A stretch of DNA of 64,000 nucleotides from an uncultured Coriobacteriaceae bacterium. Its GTDB lineage: Bacteria; Actinomycetota; Coriobacteriia; Coriobacteriales; Atopobiaceae. This document shows, in pieces, positions 57,749 through 64,000 of the stretch; within the stretch, counting starts at the first letter, position 1; each line of letters begins with the position of its first letter. The notes under the pieces are model-generated. The model searched no databases, was not told where the DNA came from, and saw only the letters and a list, made by a program, of their open reading frames with translations. The translations under genes were made by a program, and so were the position numbers. The stretch is from positions 1 through 64,000 of the forward strand of contig CAOJNB010000004.1 in the NCBI GenBank assembly GCA_948439405.1, read 5' to 3'.

Positions 57749-58540
57749 ATGTCCGCAGACCTCACCCCCGCGGCGCTCGTCGCCGTCGCCATCCCACTCC
57801 TGGGGACGACGGCGGGGGCCGCCTGCGTCCTCTTCATGCGCGAGGTGGGCGCGTCGCTGCGCCGCGCGTTCCTGGGCTTCGCGGGCGGCGTGATGGTGGC
57901 CGCCTCGGTGTGGTCGCTGCTGATCCCGGCGATGGAGCTCTCGGCGGGGGAGGGCATGGCGCGCGCGACGCCCGCGCTCGTCGGGTTCCTCGCGGGCGTC
58001 CTCGGCATGCTCGCGATCGACTCGCTCGTGCCCCACCTGCACGTCGGGGACCCCGAGCCTGAGGGCAGGCCCGCGCGCCTGCCCCGGCAGACGATGCTGA
58101 TGCTCGCGGTGACCATCCACAACGTCCCCGAGGGCGCGGCGTGCGGGGCCCTCGTGGCGGCCGCCCTCGCCGAGGGGGAGGGCGTCACCCTCGGCTCCGC
58201 CCTGGCGCTCTCGGTGGGTCTCGCCCTCCAGAACTTCCCCGAGGGGGCCGTGATCTCGCTGCCCCTGCGCGCCGAGGGCGCGGGCCGCGGCCGCGCCTTC
58301 CTCATGGGAGCCCTCTCGGGAGCCGTCGAGCCCGTCGCCGCGCTCGCCACCGTCGCCTGCGCCTCCCTGGTGACGCCCGCGCTGCCGCTCCTCATGGCCT
58401 TCGCCGCCGGGGCCATGGTCTACGTCGTGGTCGAGGAGCTCGTCCCCGAGGCCAGCCAGGGCGCTCACTCGAACCTGCCCACCATCGCCTTCTCGCTGGG
58501 CTTCGCCCTCATGATGGTGCTCGACGTGGTGCTCGGCTAG
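57749..58540 (+). CDS. ZIP-family divalent metal transporter
   Basis: Integral membrane protein of 263 residues with eight predicted helices, of the ZupT/ZIP type importing Zn2+ and other divalent metals. The metal-site helices are VTIHNVPEGAACGAL and ALQNFPEGAVISLPL (HNxPEG, with Gln for His in the second helix), and a His-containing loop, LVPHLHVGDPEP, lies between helices 3 and 4. The start is ATG 57749, preceded by GACGGAGGAGCGTGCC; the upstream in-frame start at 57683 overlaps a promoter element. Confidence 0.92.
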   Translation: MSADLTPAALVAVAIPLLGTTAGAACVLFMREVGASLRRAFLGFAGGVMVAASVWSLLIPAMELSAGEGMARATPALVGFLAGVLGMLAIDSLVPHLHVGDPEPEGRPARLPRQTMLMLAVTIHNVPEGAACGALVAAALAEGEGVTLGSALALSVGLALQNFPEGAVISLPLRAEGAGRGRAFLMGALSGAVEPVAALATVACASLVTPALPLLMAFAAGAMVYVVVEELVPEASQGAHSNLPTIAFSLGFALMMVLDVVLG

Positions 58541-58611
58541 GCCCGCCTCCGTGCGGCTTCCCGACGCTGACGGGAGCCTGACGCGTTCGCGCCCCGCGCG
58601 CCCTTCCGGAG

Positions 58612-58620
58612 TGCGAAGAT
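58612..58620 (+). promoter_or_regulatory. extended -10 promoter of zinc-ribbon gene
   Basis: TGC-GAAGAT followed by GGGG, 72 bases before the ATG at 58693. Confidence 0.4.
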
Positions 58621-58692
58621 GGGGTCACCCTGTAGGCCGAGGGGTGGCGCGTGCGGGCTCGTGGCCGCGTCGCGACCCCAGAAGGAGGAGCG

Positions 58693-59781
58693 ATGTTCTG
58701 TCCGAACTGCGGAGCCAGTGCTCCGGATTCCGCGCGTTTCTGCCCGAGCTGCGGCTTCGACCTCGAGGAGGCGCGCTCCCTGGCGAAGCCGGCCCCCGAG
58801 CCCGAGGCACCGGCCCCCGAGCCGGAGGCGAGCGCCGCGGTGCCGCCCGCGCCCGAGCCCGCGAGCACTGCGCCGGCCCCCGAGCCCGCGAGCACGGCGC
58901 CCGAGCCGGCCAGCACGGCCCCCGCGCCGGCTCCCGCCGCCCCCGTCCCCGAGGCCGTCCCGGCCGCTCCCCCGGCCCCGCCCGCGGACGGCTCCGTGCC
59001 TCCGGCCTCGGCGCCCGCCCCGGCCGCTCCCGAGCCCCGCAAGTCCAACTCGGGCATCGTCATCGCGATCGTGATCGTCGTCGCGCTCGCCGTCATCCTC
59101 GCCCTGCTCTTCTTCGTCTTCCGTCCCATGGTGTTCGGCGGCGGCGACGCGGGCGACCAGCCGCAGGGCCAGGTCGAGGAGGAGGCGGAGGACTGGCAGG
59201 ACCCGGCCTGCACGGACGCCCACGGCAACCCCACCGGCTACGCCTGCCTGAACCTCGACGGTGACGAGCTCACCGAGCTCCTGCTCGACAACGACTACTA
59301 CTGGAGCAACTACGACGAGTGCTACCTGCGCGACAGCGACCGCGCGGCGCTCGGCGTCATGGACTCCTCCGGCGCGCTGATGGGCAGGAACGACATCCGC
59401 GACCTCGACACGGGCGGCGAGGGCGAGCCCATCCTGATCATCAACTCCCTGGGCGGCTACGACACGATCCAGGAGTGCTTCGACGAGGGCCTCGGCGTCG
59501 AGCTCGCCGACCCGGACTACTACAGCGACCCCGACCTGATCGCCGCGATGGTCACCAACGAGGACGGCGAGGACTACCTCGTGCTCTGCTACGCCCACAT
59601 CGACGGCTCCGGCAGCCCCGACGGCACCATGGACCTCGTCTTCGTCAACGACGACGGCGTCGCCTACGGCCTGTTCGAGCAGATGACCGGCGTGAGCGGC
59701 TTCTCCAGCGTCTCCGAGGCGTGGGACGCCATCTCCTCCGGTGCCGCCGCCTCCGAGGCCGAGGCCGGCCTGAGCGCCTAG
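58693..59781 (+). CDS. zinc-ribbon, Pro/Ala-rich, single-pass membrane protein with extracellular lipoprotein-type domain
   Basis: The 362-residue protein has four parts. Residues 1-21 are a zinc ribbon (CPNC..CPSC). Residues about 30-115 are a Pro/Ala/Glu-rich linker with three PEPAST repeats. Residues about 118-145 are one membrane helix (SGIVIAIVIVVALAVILALL). Residues about 165-350 repeat the exported domain of the lipoprotein at 55836-56549 (DPAC, YAC, DEC cysteines, RDSDRAALGVMD, NSLGGYDT, GSGSPDGTMDL). By this layout the zinc ribbon is inside and the domain outside the membrane. Function unknown; a sensing or anchoring role is only a guess. ATG 58693 follows GAAGGAGGAGCG. Confidence 0.85.
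   Translation: MFCPNCGASAPDSARFCPSCGFDLEEARSLAKPAPEPEAPAPEPEASAAVPPAPEPASTAPAPEPASTAPEPASTAPAPAPAAPVPEAVPAAPPAPPADGSVPPASAPAPAAPEPRKSNSGIVIAIVIVVALAVILALLFFVFRPMVFGGGDAGDQPQGQVEEEAEDWQDPACTDAHGNPTGYACLNLDGDELTELLLDNDYYWSNYDECYLRDSDRAALGVMDSSGALMGRNDIRDLDTGGEGEPILIINSLGGYDTIQECFDEGLGVELADPDYYSDPDLIAAMVTNEDGEDYLVLCYAHIDGSGSPDGTMDLVFVNDDGVAYGLFEQMTGVSGFSSVSEAWDAISSGAAASEAEAGLSA
58852..58920 (+). repeat. three 21-bp in-gene repeats encoding PEPASTA
   Basis: Units at 58852-58872, 58879-58899 and 58900-58920 share CCCGAGCC..GAGCAC or a close variant, with a 6-base insert between the first two. They make the Pro-rich linker; repeat number may vary between strains. Confidence 0.7.
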
Positions 59782-59813
59782 CGCCCGGCAGGGCGACGAG
59801 CCCCCGAACGGCC

Positions 59814-59845
59814 GAGGGGCCCCGGACGACCGTCCGGGGCCCCTC
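59814..59845. terminator. 14-bp perfect hairpin, bidirectional
   Basis: GAGGGGCCCCGGAC (59814-59827) and GTCCGGGGCCCCTC (59832-59845), loop GACC, followed by CTCTT. It lies between convergent genes. Confidence 0.72.
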
Positions 59846-59876
59846 CTCTTGCGGGCTCGCCGGGGTCGCGTCCGCC

Positions 59877-61022
59877 CTAGGCGAACAGCTCCGCGGCCTC
59901 GACCATGCGGTCGGCGATCCTCACGCCGAACGGGCAGCGCGGCTCGCAGGCGTGGCACTGGATGCAGGCGTCGGCGCGGACCTCGAGGGCCTCGTAGTGG
60001 CCGCGCACGGACGCGGGCACCTCGTCCTGCATCTTGGCGAGGTCGGCGAACTTGTTGACCATGGGGATCTCGATGCCCACGGCGCACGGCGCGCAGTGGC
60101 CGCAGTAGGTGCACTGGCCGGCGTAGCCGTGCGCGGGCGCGCTCGCCAGCACGCTCGCGTAGTCGAGCTCGTCGGGGGTCGCCGTCTCGTAGGCGCAGTT
60201 CTGCTCGACCTGCTCGACGGACGCGTGGCCGACGAGCACGGAGGCCACGGCCGGACGGGTGAGGGCGTAGTGGATGCACTGGGCCGGGGTGAGCGCGACG
60301 CCGAACGGGGAGAGGTTGGCGTCGAGCAGCCTGCCGCCGGCGAACGGCTTCATGACGGTGAGGCCGATGCCGCGCTCCTCGCAGGTGGCGTAGAACTTGG
60401 CGCGGACGGCGTCGATGCCGGTGCCGCCGGCGCTGAAGTCCGCCTCGTCGCCGAGCATGGTGTCGAGCTCGGTGGTGGAGGGCATCATGTCGAAGGCGGG
60501 GTTCACCGAGAACAGCATCATCTCGACGATGCCCGTCTCGATGGCCTTGAGGCCCATCTCGGGACGGTGGGTGGACATGCCGATGTGGTCGATGACGCCG
60601 GCCTCCTTCTGCTTGAGCACGTAGTCGATGAAGGGGCCGTTGAAGGTGCGGTCGAAGTCCTCCTCGTCGTCGATGTAGTGGATCATGCCGAGCTCGAAGT
60701 GGTCGCTCTCGAGGCGGCGCAGCTCGTCCTCGAAGGCGGGCACGACGTCGGCCATCTCGCGGGTGCGGACGTACTGGCCGTCCTTCCAGACGCTGCCGAA
60801 GTGGCCCTGGACGATCCAGTCGTCGCGGTGGCCGCGCATGCCGTAGCCGAGGTTGGAGCGGACCCGGGGGTCGCACATCCAGCAGTCGATGATGTTGACG
60901 CCCAGCTCGCGGGCGCGCTCCATGATCGTGCGCGTCTCCTCCTGCGTGCCGAGCAGCCACTCGCCGCCGAAGCCGACCTCGCTGACGCTCAGGCCGGTGT
61001 TGCCAAGGGTGCGATAGCGCAT
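59877..61022 (-). CDS. aldo/keto reductase with C-terminal 2[4Fe-4S] ferredoxin domain
   Basis: Residues 1-280 are an AKR barrel (RTLGNTGLSVSEVGFGGEWL, INIIDCWMCDP-type first loop, IGMSTHRPEMGLKAI). Residues about 310-375 carry two cysteine clusters, CTYCGHCAPC and CIQCHACEPRCPFGV. Such iron-sulphur AKRs are frequent in strict anaerobes and may pass electrons between ferredoxin and a carbonyl substrate; the substrate is unknown. The normal catalytic Tyr position reads as Cys/Met (DCWMCDP), so chemistry may differ from classic AKRs. ATG 61022 follows GGAGAGGAGAGAC. 381 residues. Confidence 0.9.
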   Translation of the reverse strand: MRYRTLGNTGLSVSEVGFGGEWLLGTQEETRTIMERARELGVNIIDCWMCDPRVRSNLGYGMRGHRDDWIVQGHFGSVWKDGQYVRTREMADVVPAFEDELRRLESDHFELGMIHYIDDEEDFDRTFNGPFIDYVLKQKEAGVIDHIGMSTHRPEMGLKAIETGIVEMMLFSVNPAFDMMPSTTELDTMLGDEADFSAGGTGIDAVRAKFYATCEERGIGLTVMKPFAGGRLLDANLSPFGVALTPAQCIHYALTRPAVASVLVGHASVEQVEQNCAYETATPDELDYASVLASAPAHGYAGQCTYCGHCAPCAVGIEIPMVNKFADLAKMQDEVPASVRGHYEALEVRADACIQCHACEPRCPFGVRIADRMVEAAELFA

Positions 61023-61053
61023 GTCTCTCCTCTCCGTGGACATCTGCAAGCGC

Positions 61054-61080
61054 ATGATACACGCGCCGCCGGACTACACT
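61054..61080. promoter_or_regulatory. divergent -10 elements
   Basis: TATCAT on the minus strand (61054-61059) points to the aldo/keto reductase, and TACACT on the plus strand (61075-61080) to the spermidine-synthase-like gene, 47 bases ahead of its ATG. Confidence 0.4.
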
Positions 61081-61126
61081 GGGCCCGTGGTCGCGGGCGG
61101 GGCCCGCAGCGAGGGGAGGGACGCGG

Positions 61127-61888
61127 ATGGCATGCGAGGAGCCGGTCGTCGACGTGTCGCTCGTGACGCGCGCAGGCGAGGCGCGGGTCTACGAGGTGCT
61201 CGACGACGACGGCGAGCGCCTGCGGGTGCTCGAGGTGGGCGGGGTCGTGCAGTCGGCGAGCTGGCCCGGCGACCGGTACTGCGAGCTGGCGCTGGCCTAC
61301 ACGCGCCTGTTCGACGCCGCCTTCCTCTCGCCGGCCCCCGTCCGCCGCGCGCTCGCGCTCGGCGGCGGCGGGTGCTCGTGGCCGAAGCACGCGGTCGCGA
61401 CGCGACCGGACGTCCGCGTCGACGTGGTCGACAACGACGGGGCCGTGCTCGACGTCGCCCGCGACCTCTTCGGGGTGGACCGCCTGCTCGCCGAGCCCGG
61501 GGTCGCCGGGAGGCTCCGGCTCGTCGAGGCCGACGCCGTCTCGTTCCTCGAGGGCTGCGCGCCGGCCTCCTACGACGCGATCGTCGCGGACTGCTTCGCG
61601 GGCGCGGAGCCCGACGCCGCGCTCGCCGGGGAGCGGGCGGCGCGCCTCGCGCGCACCGTCCTCGCGCCGCACGGGACCTACCTCGCCAACGTCGTCTCCG
61701 CGCTCGAGGGCAGGCGCTCGCGCCGCCTGCGCGACCAGGTCGCAGCGCTGCGCGCCGCCTTCGCGCACGTGCGCGTCGTGCCGCTCTCGCCCGGGCGCCC
61801 GCGCCTCGTCGACAACGCCGTGGTCGTCGCCTCCGACGACGCCCTCGAGGTGCAGGGCGCTCTGCCGGAGGGGTGGCCCGGGGCCTAG
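61127..61888 (+). CDS. spermidine-synthase-like SAM-dependent enzyme
   Basis: The 253-residue protein has the polyamine-aminopropyltransferase-like Rossmann core: RYCELALAYTRLFDAAFL, RRALALGGGGCSWPKHAVA (motif I), VDVVDNDGAVLDVARDLFGV and SYDAIVADCFAG. Fused and stand-alone proteins of this group often lack polyamine activity and may act as methyltransferases. The gatekeeping helix and full active-site DAxD pattern are not evident, so the product is uncertain. ATG 61127 follows GAGGGGAGGGACGCGG. Its stop shares CTAG with the next gene. Confidence 0.8.
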   Translation: MACEEPVVDVSLVTRAGEARVYEVLDDDGERLRVLEVGGVVQSASWPGDRYCELALAYTRLFDAAFLSPAPVRRALALGGGGCSWPKHAVATRPDVRVDVVDNDGAVLDVARDLFGVDRLLAEPGVAGRLRLVEADAVSFLEGCAPASYDAIVADCFAGAEPDAALAGERAARLARTVLAPHGTYLANVVSALEGRRSRRLRDQVAALRAAFAHVRVVPLSPGRPRLVDNAVVVASDDALEVQGALPEGWPGA

Positions 61889-62502
61889 GCGGGCACGTTG
61901 CCGTAGACGTCGGTGCCGCCCGTCTGGATCGTCTCGCGGTAGCGGAAGCGGCCGTCCCCCTCGTAGTCGAAGCGCATCAGCGCGCAGTTCGTGAGCAGGT
62001 TGCCCACCGGGTCCGAGCCGTGGACGCGCTCGAGGAAGGCGAGGGACGAGCGCATGTGGCTGACGGCCAGCACGCTGCCGCCGCCGGCCCGCTCCATCTC
62101 GCCGGCGAGCGCGGCCTGCATGCGGTCCTGCATGTCGGCGTAGGGCTCGCCGCCGTAGGGGACGAAGCCGTCGCGGTCGCGCTCGAAGGTGGCCTCGAGC
62201 ATGCCGATCGGGCAGGCCTCGAAGATGCCGTAGAAGCTCTCCTTCAGCCCCTTGAGCCGGTCGTAGGAGCGCACCTCGCCGTAGAGGCCCAGCGAGACGA
62301 GCTCGAGGGTGTCGACGGCGCGCTCCTGGGTCGAGCAGCACAGACGGTCGAAGGCGATGCCGAGCTCGCGGATGCGCGCGGCCGCGCGCGTCGCCTGCTC
62401 GCGCCCGCGCTCGGTGAGCGGCGAGTCGCACCAGCCCTGGGAGCGCTGCTGGAGGTTGAAGGTGGTCTCGCCGTGGCGCATCAGGTAGAGGGTTCCGGCC
62501 AT
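61885..62502 (-). CDS. histidine phosphatase (phosphoglycerate-mutase-like)
   Basis: The RHG motif is LYLMRHGETTFN near the N-terminus (catalytic His), with SPLTERGREQA, the second Arg region CCSTQERAVDT and the second His in LAVSHMRSSL. 205 residues is typical of the PhoE/GpmB branch, which are broad phosphatases rather than true mutases. Substrate not readable. ATG 62502 lies four bases after the DJ-1-family stop, so the pair is an operon. Confidence 0.9.
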   Translation of the reverse strand: MAGTLYLMRHGETTFNLQQRSQGWCDSPLTERGREQATRAAARIRELGIAFDRLCCSTQERAVDTLELVSLGLYGEVRSYDRLKGLKESFYGIFEACPIGMLEATFERDRDGFVPYGGEPYADMQDRMQAALAGEMERAGGGSVLAVSHMRSSLAFLERVHGSDPVGNLLTNCALMRFDYEGDGRFRYRETIQTGGTDVYGNVPA

Positions 62503-62506
62503 GCTC

Positions 62507-63064
62507 CTACCCCCTCCAGCAGATCGCGTCGCGGACGGCGTCGGAGGCCTCGCGGCCGACGAGCAGCGCGCAGACCTCGAGCGCGAAGGGGACGGCGGCG
62601 CCGAGGGCCTGGCCGGTCACGTGGTTGCCGCACACGGTCACCTGCTCGCCGGTGCAGCGCGCGCCGCCCTCCTCGAGGAAGCGCTCGCGGCCGGGGAACA
62701 CGCTCGCGGGCTCGCCGTCGAGCAGGCCGAAGGAGGCGAGCACGCCGGGCGCGGCGCAGATGGCGCACACGAGCCCGCCCGCCTCGTCGGCCGCCAGGCA
62801 CGCGGCCCGGACGGTCTCGGACGCCTGGAGGTTGTCGGAGCCGGGCAGCCCGCCGGGCAGCACGACCGCGTCGTAGGAGGCGGCGTCGGCCTCGGAGGCC
62901 CTGACGTCGCAGAGGATCGTGACCCCGTGCGAGGAGGTGACGCGGTCGCCGTCGCCCACGGCGGCGATGTCGACCTCGACGCCCGCCCTGCGCAGGATGT
63001 CGACGACGATCAGGCCCTCGCATTCCTCGAGGCCGTCCGCGAAGAAGATGAGCGCTCGTGCCAT
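62507..63064 (-). CDS. DJ-1/PfpI-family protein
   Basis: Flavodoxin-like fold of 185 residues. The nucleophile Cys103 is in AICAAPGVLA and the paired Glu in LEECEGLIVVDIL; DAVVLPGGLPGSDNL is the conserved glycine loop. Members act in stress resistance, deglycation or as chaperones; which role applies is unknown. ATG 63064 has TCGGAGGTTCGCACC upstream. It is the first gene of a two-gene unit and divergent from the flavin reductase gene. Confidence 0.9.
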   Translation of the reverse strand: MARALIFFADGLEECEGLIVVDILRRAGVEVDIAAVGDGDRVTSSHGVTILCDVRASEADAASYDAVVLPGGLPGSDNLQASETVRAACLAADEAGGLVCAICAAPGVLASFGLLDGEPASVFPGRERFLEEGGARCTGEQVTVCGNHVTGQALGAAVPFALEVCALLVGREASDAVRDAICWRG

Positions 63065-63103
63065 GGTGCGAACCTCCGATCAAGCGGTGTGTCTCACCGG
63101 ATT

Positions 63104-63112
63104 ACTGTAGCA
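63104..63112 (-). promoter_or_regulatory. extended -10 promoter of DJ-1-family gene
   Basis: TGC-TACAGT on the minus strand, 40 bases before the ATG at 63064. Confidence 0.45.
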
Positions 63113-63130
63113 GCTTGGCGGAAGGTCCAC

Positions 63131-63157
63131 GGCCCCCTCGGGGGCCGCCCGTATAAT
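63131..63157 (+). promoter_or_regulatory. hairpin and consensus -10 (TATAAT) before flavin reductase gene
   Basis: GGCCCCC-TC-GGGGGCC (63131-63146) directly precedes TATAAT (63152-63157), the only perfect -10 consensus used in this window, 36 bases ahead of the ATG. The hairpin overlaps where the spacer and -35 would lie. Confidence 0.5.
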
Positions 63158-63192
63158 CCTCCCGACCGTCCGGACGAAGGGGAGGGGATCGG

Positions 63193-63819
63193 ATGAGGAC
63201 GCTGCTGTTCTGCGGCTCTCCGCACGCGGAGGGCAACACCGCCCGCGCGCTCGGCCTCGTCGCCGAGGAGCTCGGCGCCGCGGGGATCGAGACGACGACG
63301 CTTTCCGTGGGGACCGAGCCGGTGCGGGGGTGCCTGGGGTGCCGCGTCTGCCGCGAGACCGGCCGCTGCGCGTTCGGCGACGGTCGGGTGAACGAGTTCC
63401 TCGACGAGCTCGCCGCCTCCGACGCGCTCGTGCTCGCCGCCCCCACCTACTACTTCAGCGCCGCCGGGCAGGCCCACGCCTTCCTCGACCGCGCCTTCTA
63501 CGCCGGTCCCCGCGAGCTGTTCGCCCACAAGCCGGCGGCGGTGCTCTCCGTCGCGCGCCGCGCGGGCGCCGTGCCTTCGGTCGACGCGCTGCTGAAGTAC
63601 CCGATGATCTGCGAGATGCCCGTCGTGTCCACCTGCTACCTGCCGGTCGCCTTCGGCTCGGCTCCCGGCGAGGTCGAGCGTGACGACGAGGGCGTCCGCA
63701 TCATGCGCACCCTCGGGCGCAACCTCGCCTGGATGCTGCGCTCGCTCGAGGCCGCCCGCGCCGCCGGCGTGGAGCCCCCCGAGCCGCTCCCCAAGGCCAT
63801 GACGAACTTCATCAGGTGA
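63193..63819 (+). CDS. NADPH-dependent FMN reductase / iron-sulphur flavoprotein-like
   Basis: Flavodoxin-fold protein of 208 residues: LLFCGSPHAEGNTARAL binds the FMN phosphate, and ALVLAAPTYYFSAAGQAHAFLD is the second FMN loop. The cysteine group GCLGCRVCRETGRC (residues about 46-59) resembles the cluster motif of iron-sulphur flavoproteins (CxxCxxC..C), so it may carry a 4Fe-4S cluster. Probably a cytosolic electron-transfer or quinone-reducing enzyme. ATG 63193 follows GAAGGGGAGGGGATCGG. The next gene begins 31 bases downstream. Confidence 0.87.
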   Translation: MRTLLFCGSPHAEGNTARALGLVAEELGAAGIETTTLSVGTEPVRGCLGCRVCRETGRCAFGDGRVNEFLDELAASDALVLAAPTYYFSAAGQAHAFLDRAFYAGPRELFAHKPAAVLSVARRAGAVPSVDALLKYPMICEMPVVSTCYLPVAFGSAPGEVERDDEGVRIMRTLGRNLAWMLRSLEAARAAGVEPPEPLPKAMTNFIR

Positions 63820-63850
63820 CAGACGCCCCGACGACGAAGGGACACGACAG

Positions 63851-64000
63851 ATGCCAGAGACCCGCAAGCCAGCCGCCTGCTTCTTCGACCTCGACGGGAC
63901 GCTCGTGATGCGCGACATGGACGTGCCGGGCGTCTCCTACACCCCCGAGGAGCTGCGCGTGTGCGCCCCGCCGAGCGAGCGCGACGCCGACGCGATCCGC
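63851..64000 (+). CDS. HAD-superfamily hydrolase (partial, runs off window)
   Basis: Only the first 50 codons are present. They encode ACFFDLDGTLVMRDMDVPG, HAD motif I with nucleophile and acid/base Asp, followed by what may be the start of a cap domain (SYTPEELRVCAPPSERDADAIR). Phosphatase of unknown substrate; the VSYTPEEL pattern is seen in Cof-type sugar phosphatases, but too little is present to assign. ATG 63851 has GAAGGGACACGACAG upstream. Confidence 0.75.
   Translation, partial: MPETRKPAACFFDLDGTLVMRDMDVPGVSYTPEELRVCAPPSERDADAIR

Overview
The window reads as one contiguous piece of a high-GC (by eye about 70% or more), gene-dense bacterial chromosome, with C- and G-ending codons almost everywhere and very short gaps. 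The gene set suggests an anaerobic, sugar-using, host- or gut-associated actinobacterium of the Coriobacteriia (Olsenella/Collinsella/Atopobiaceae type): formate-tetrahydrofolate ligase with a separate cyclohydrolase, a type-2 GalT, a ferredoxin-type aldo/keto reductase, many glycoside hydrolases and a Tat-type lipoprotein. That placement is inference from gene content. I saw no rRNA, tRNA, CRISPR array, phage or insertion sequence.

Layout. 0-5 kb: the 3' end of valS, then a galKT operon divergent from a LacI regulator, with a perfect operator-like palindrome between them. 5-10 kb: a one-carbon operon fhs-fchA-folD-folC. 10-14.4 kb: a zinc-ribbon membrane protein, threonine ammonia-lyase, thrS and a degenerate PLP-fold protein. 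14.4-18.1 kb: mntP-trpB-trpA-like-oxidoreductase, where the TrpA has lost its catalytic residues. 18.1-22.6 kb: a polar amino acid ABC transporter whose ATPase gene is separated from its permease and binding-protein genes by an ABC-F gene, a 562-base intergenic region with dispersed repeats, and a possible attenuation leader. 22.6-35.3 kb: phosphatases, a sugar kinase, a GH3 beta-glucosidase, a glycosyltransferase cluster, nudC-nagB, a glycerophosphodiesterase, a PAP2 phosphatase and an EEP-family hydrolase. 35.4-38.6 kb: an aldo/keto reductase, an esterase and a GH32 sucrose hydrolase. 38.8-45 kb: glutamate synthase gltBD. 45-52.5 kb: a CPBP protease, RNA methyltransferase, MEMO-AMMECR1 fusion, lipase, GH1 6-phospho-beta-glucosidase and ROK kinase. 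52.6-59.8 kb: an ArgZ/TIGR00300-type protein and a group of secreted lipoproteins and paralogues, including one domain found both on a lipoprotein and on a zinc-ribbon transmembrane protein. 59.9-64 kb: Fe-S aldo/keto reductase, spermidine-synthase-like protein, histidine phosphatase, DJ-1 protein, flavin reductase and the start of a HAD hydrolase.

How it fits together. Galactose (galKT), sucrose (GH32), beta-glucosides (GH3, or ROK kinase plus GH1) and amino sugars (nagB) all feed glycolysis. Fhs, FchA and FolD interconvert formate and folate one-carbon units, and the FolD subtype seems to need FchA for the cyclohydrolase step. GltBD assimilates ammonia. The trpB/trpA-like pair points to tryptophan made from salvaged indole rather than from indole-glycerol phosphate.

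Most interesting signals: the catalytically blank TrpA; the MRIR mini-ORF with a start-site hairpin ahead of the ABC-F gene; the PLP-enzyme remnant after thrS; the shared lipoprotein/zinc-ribbon domain; an orphan MEMO-AMMECR1 fusion; a dispersed intergenic repeat; and six convergent gene pairs whose stop codons share one CTAG.
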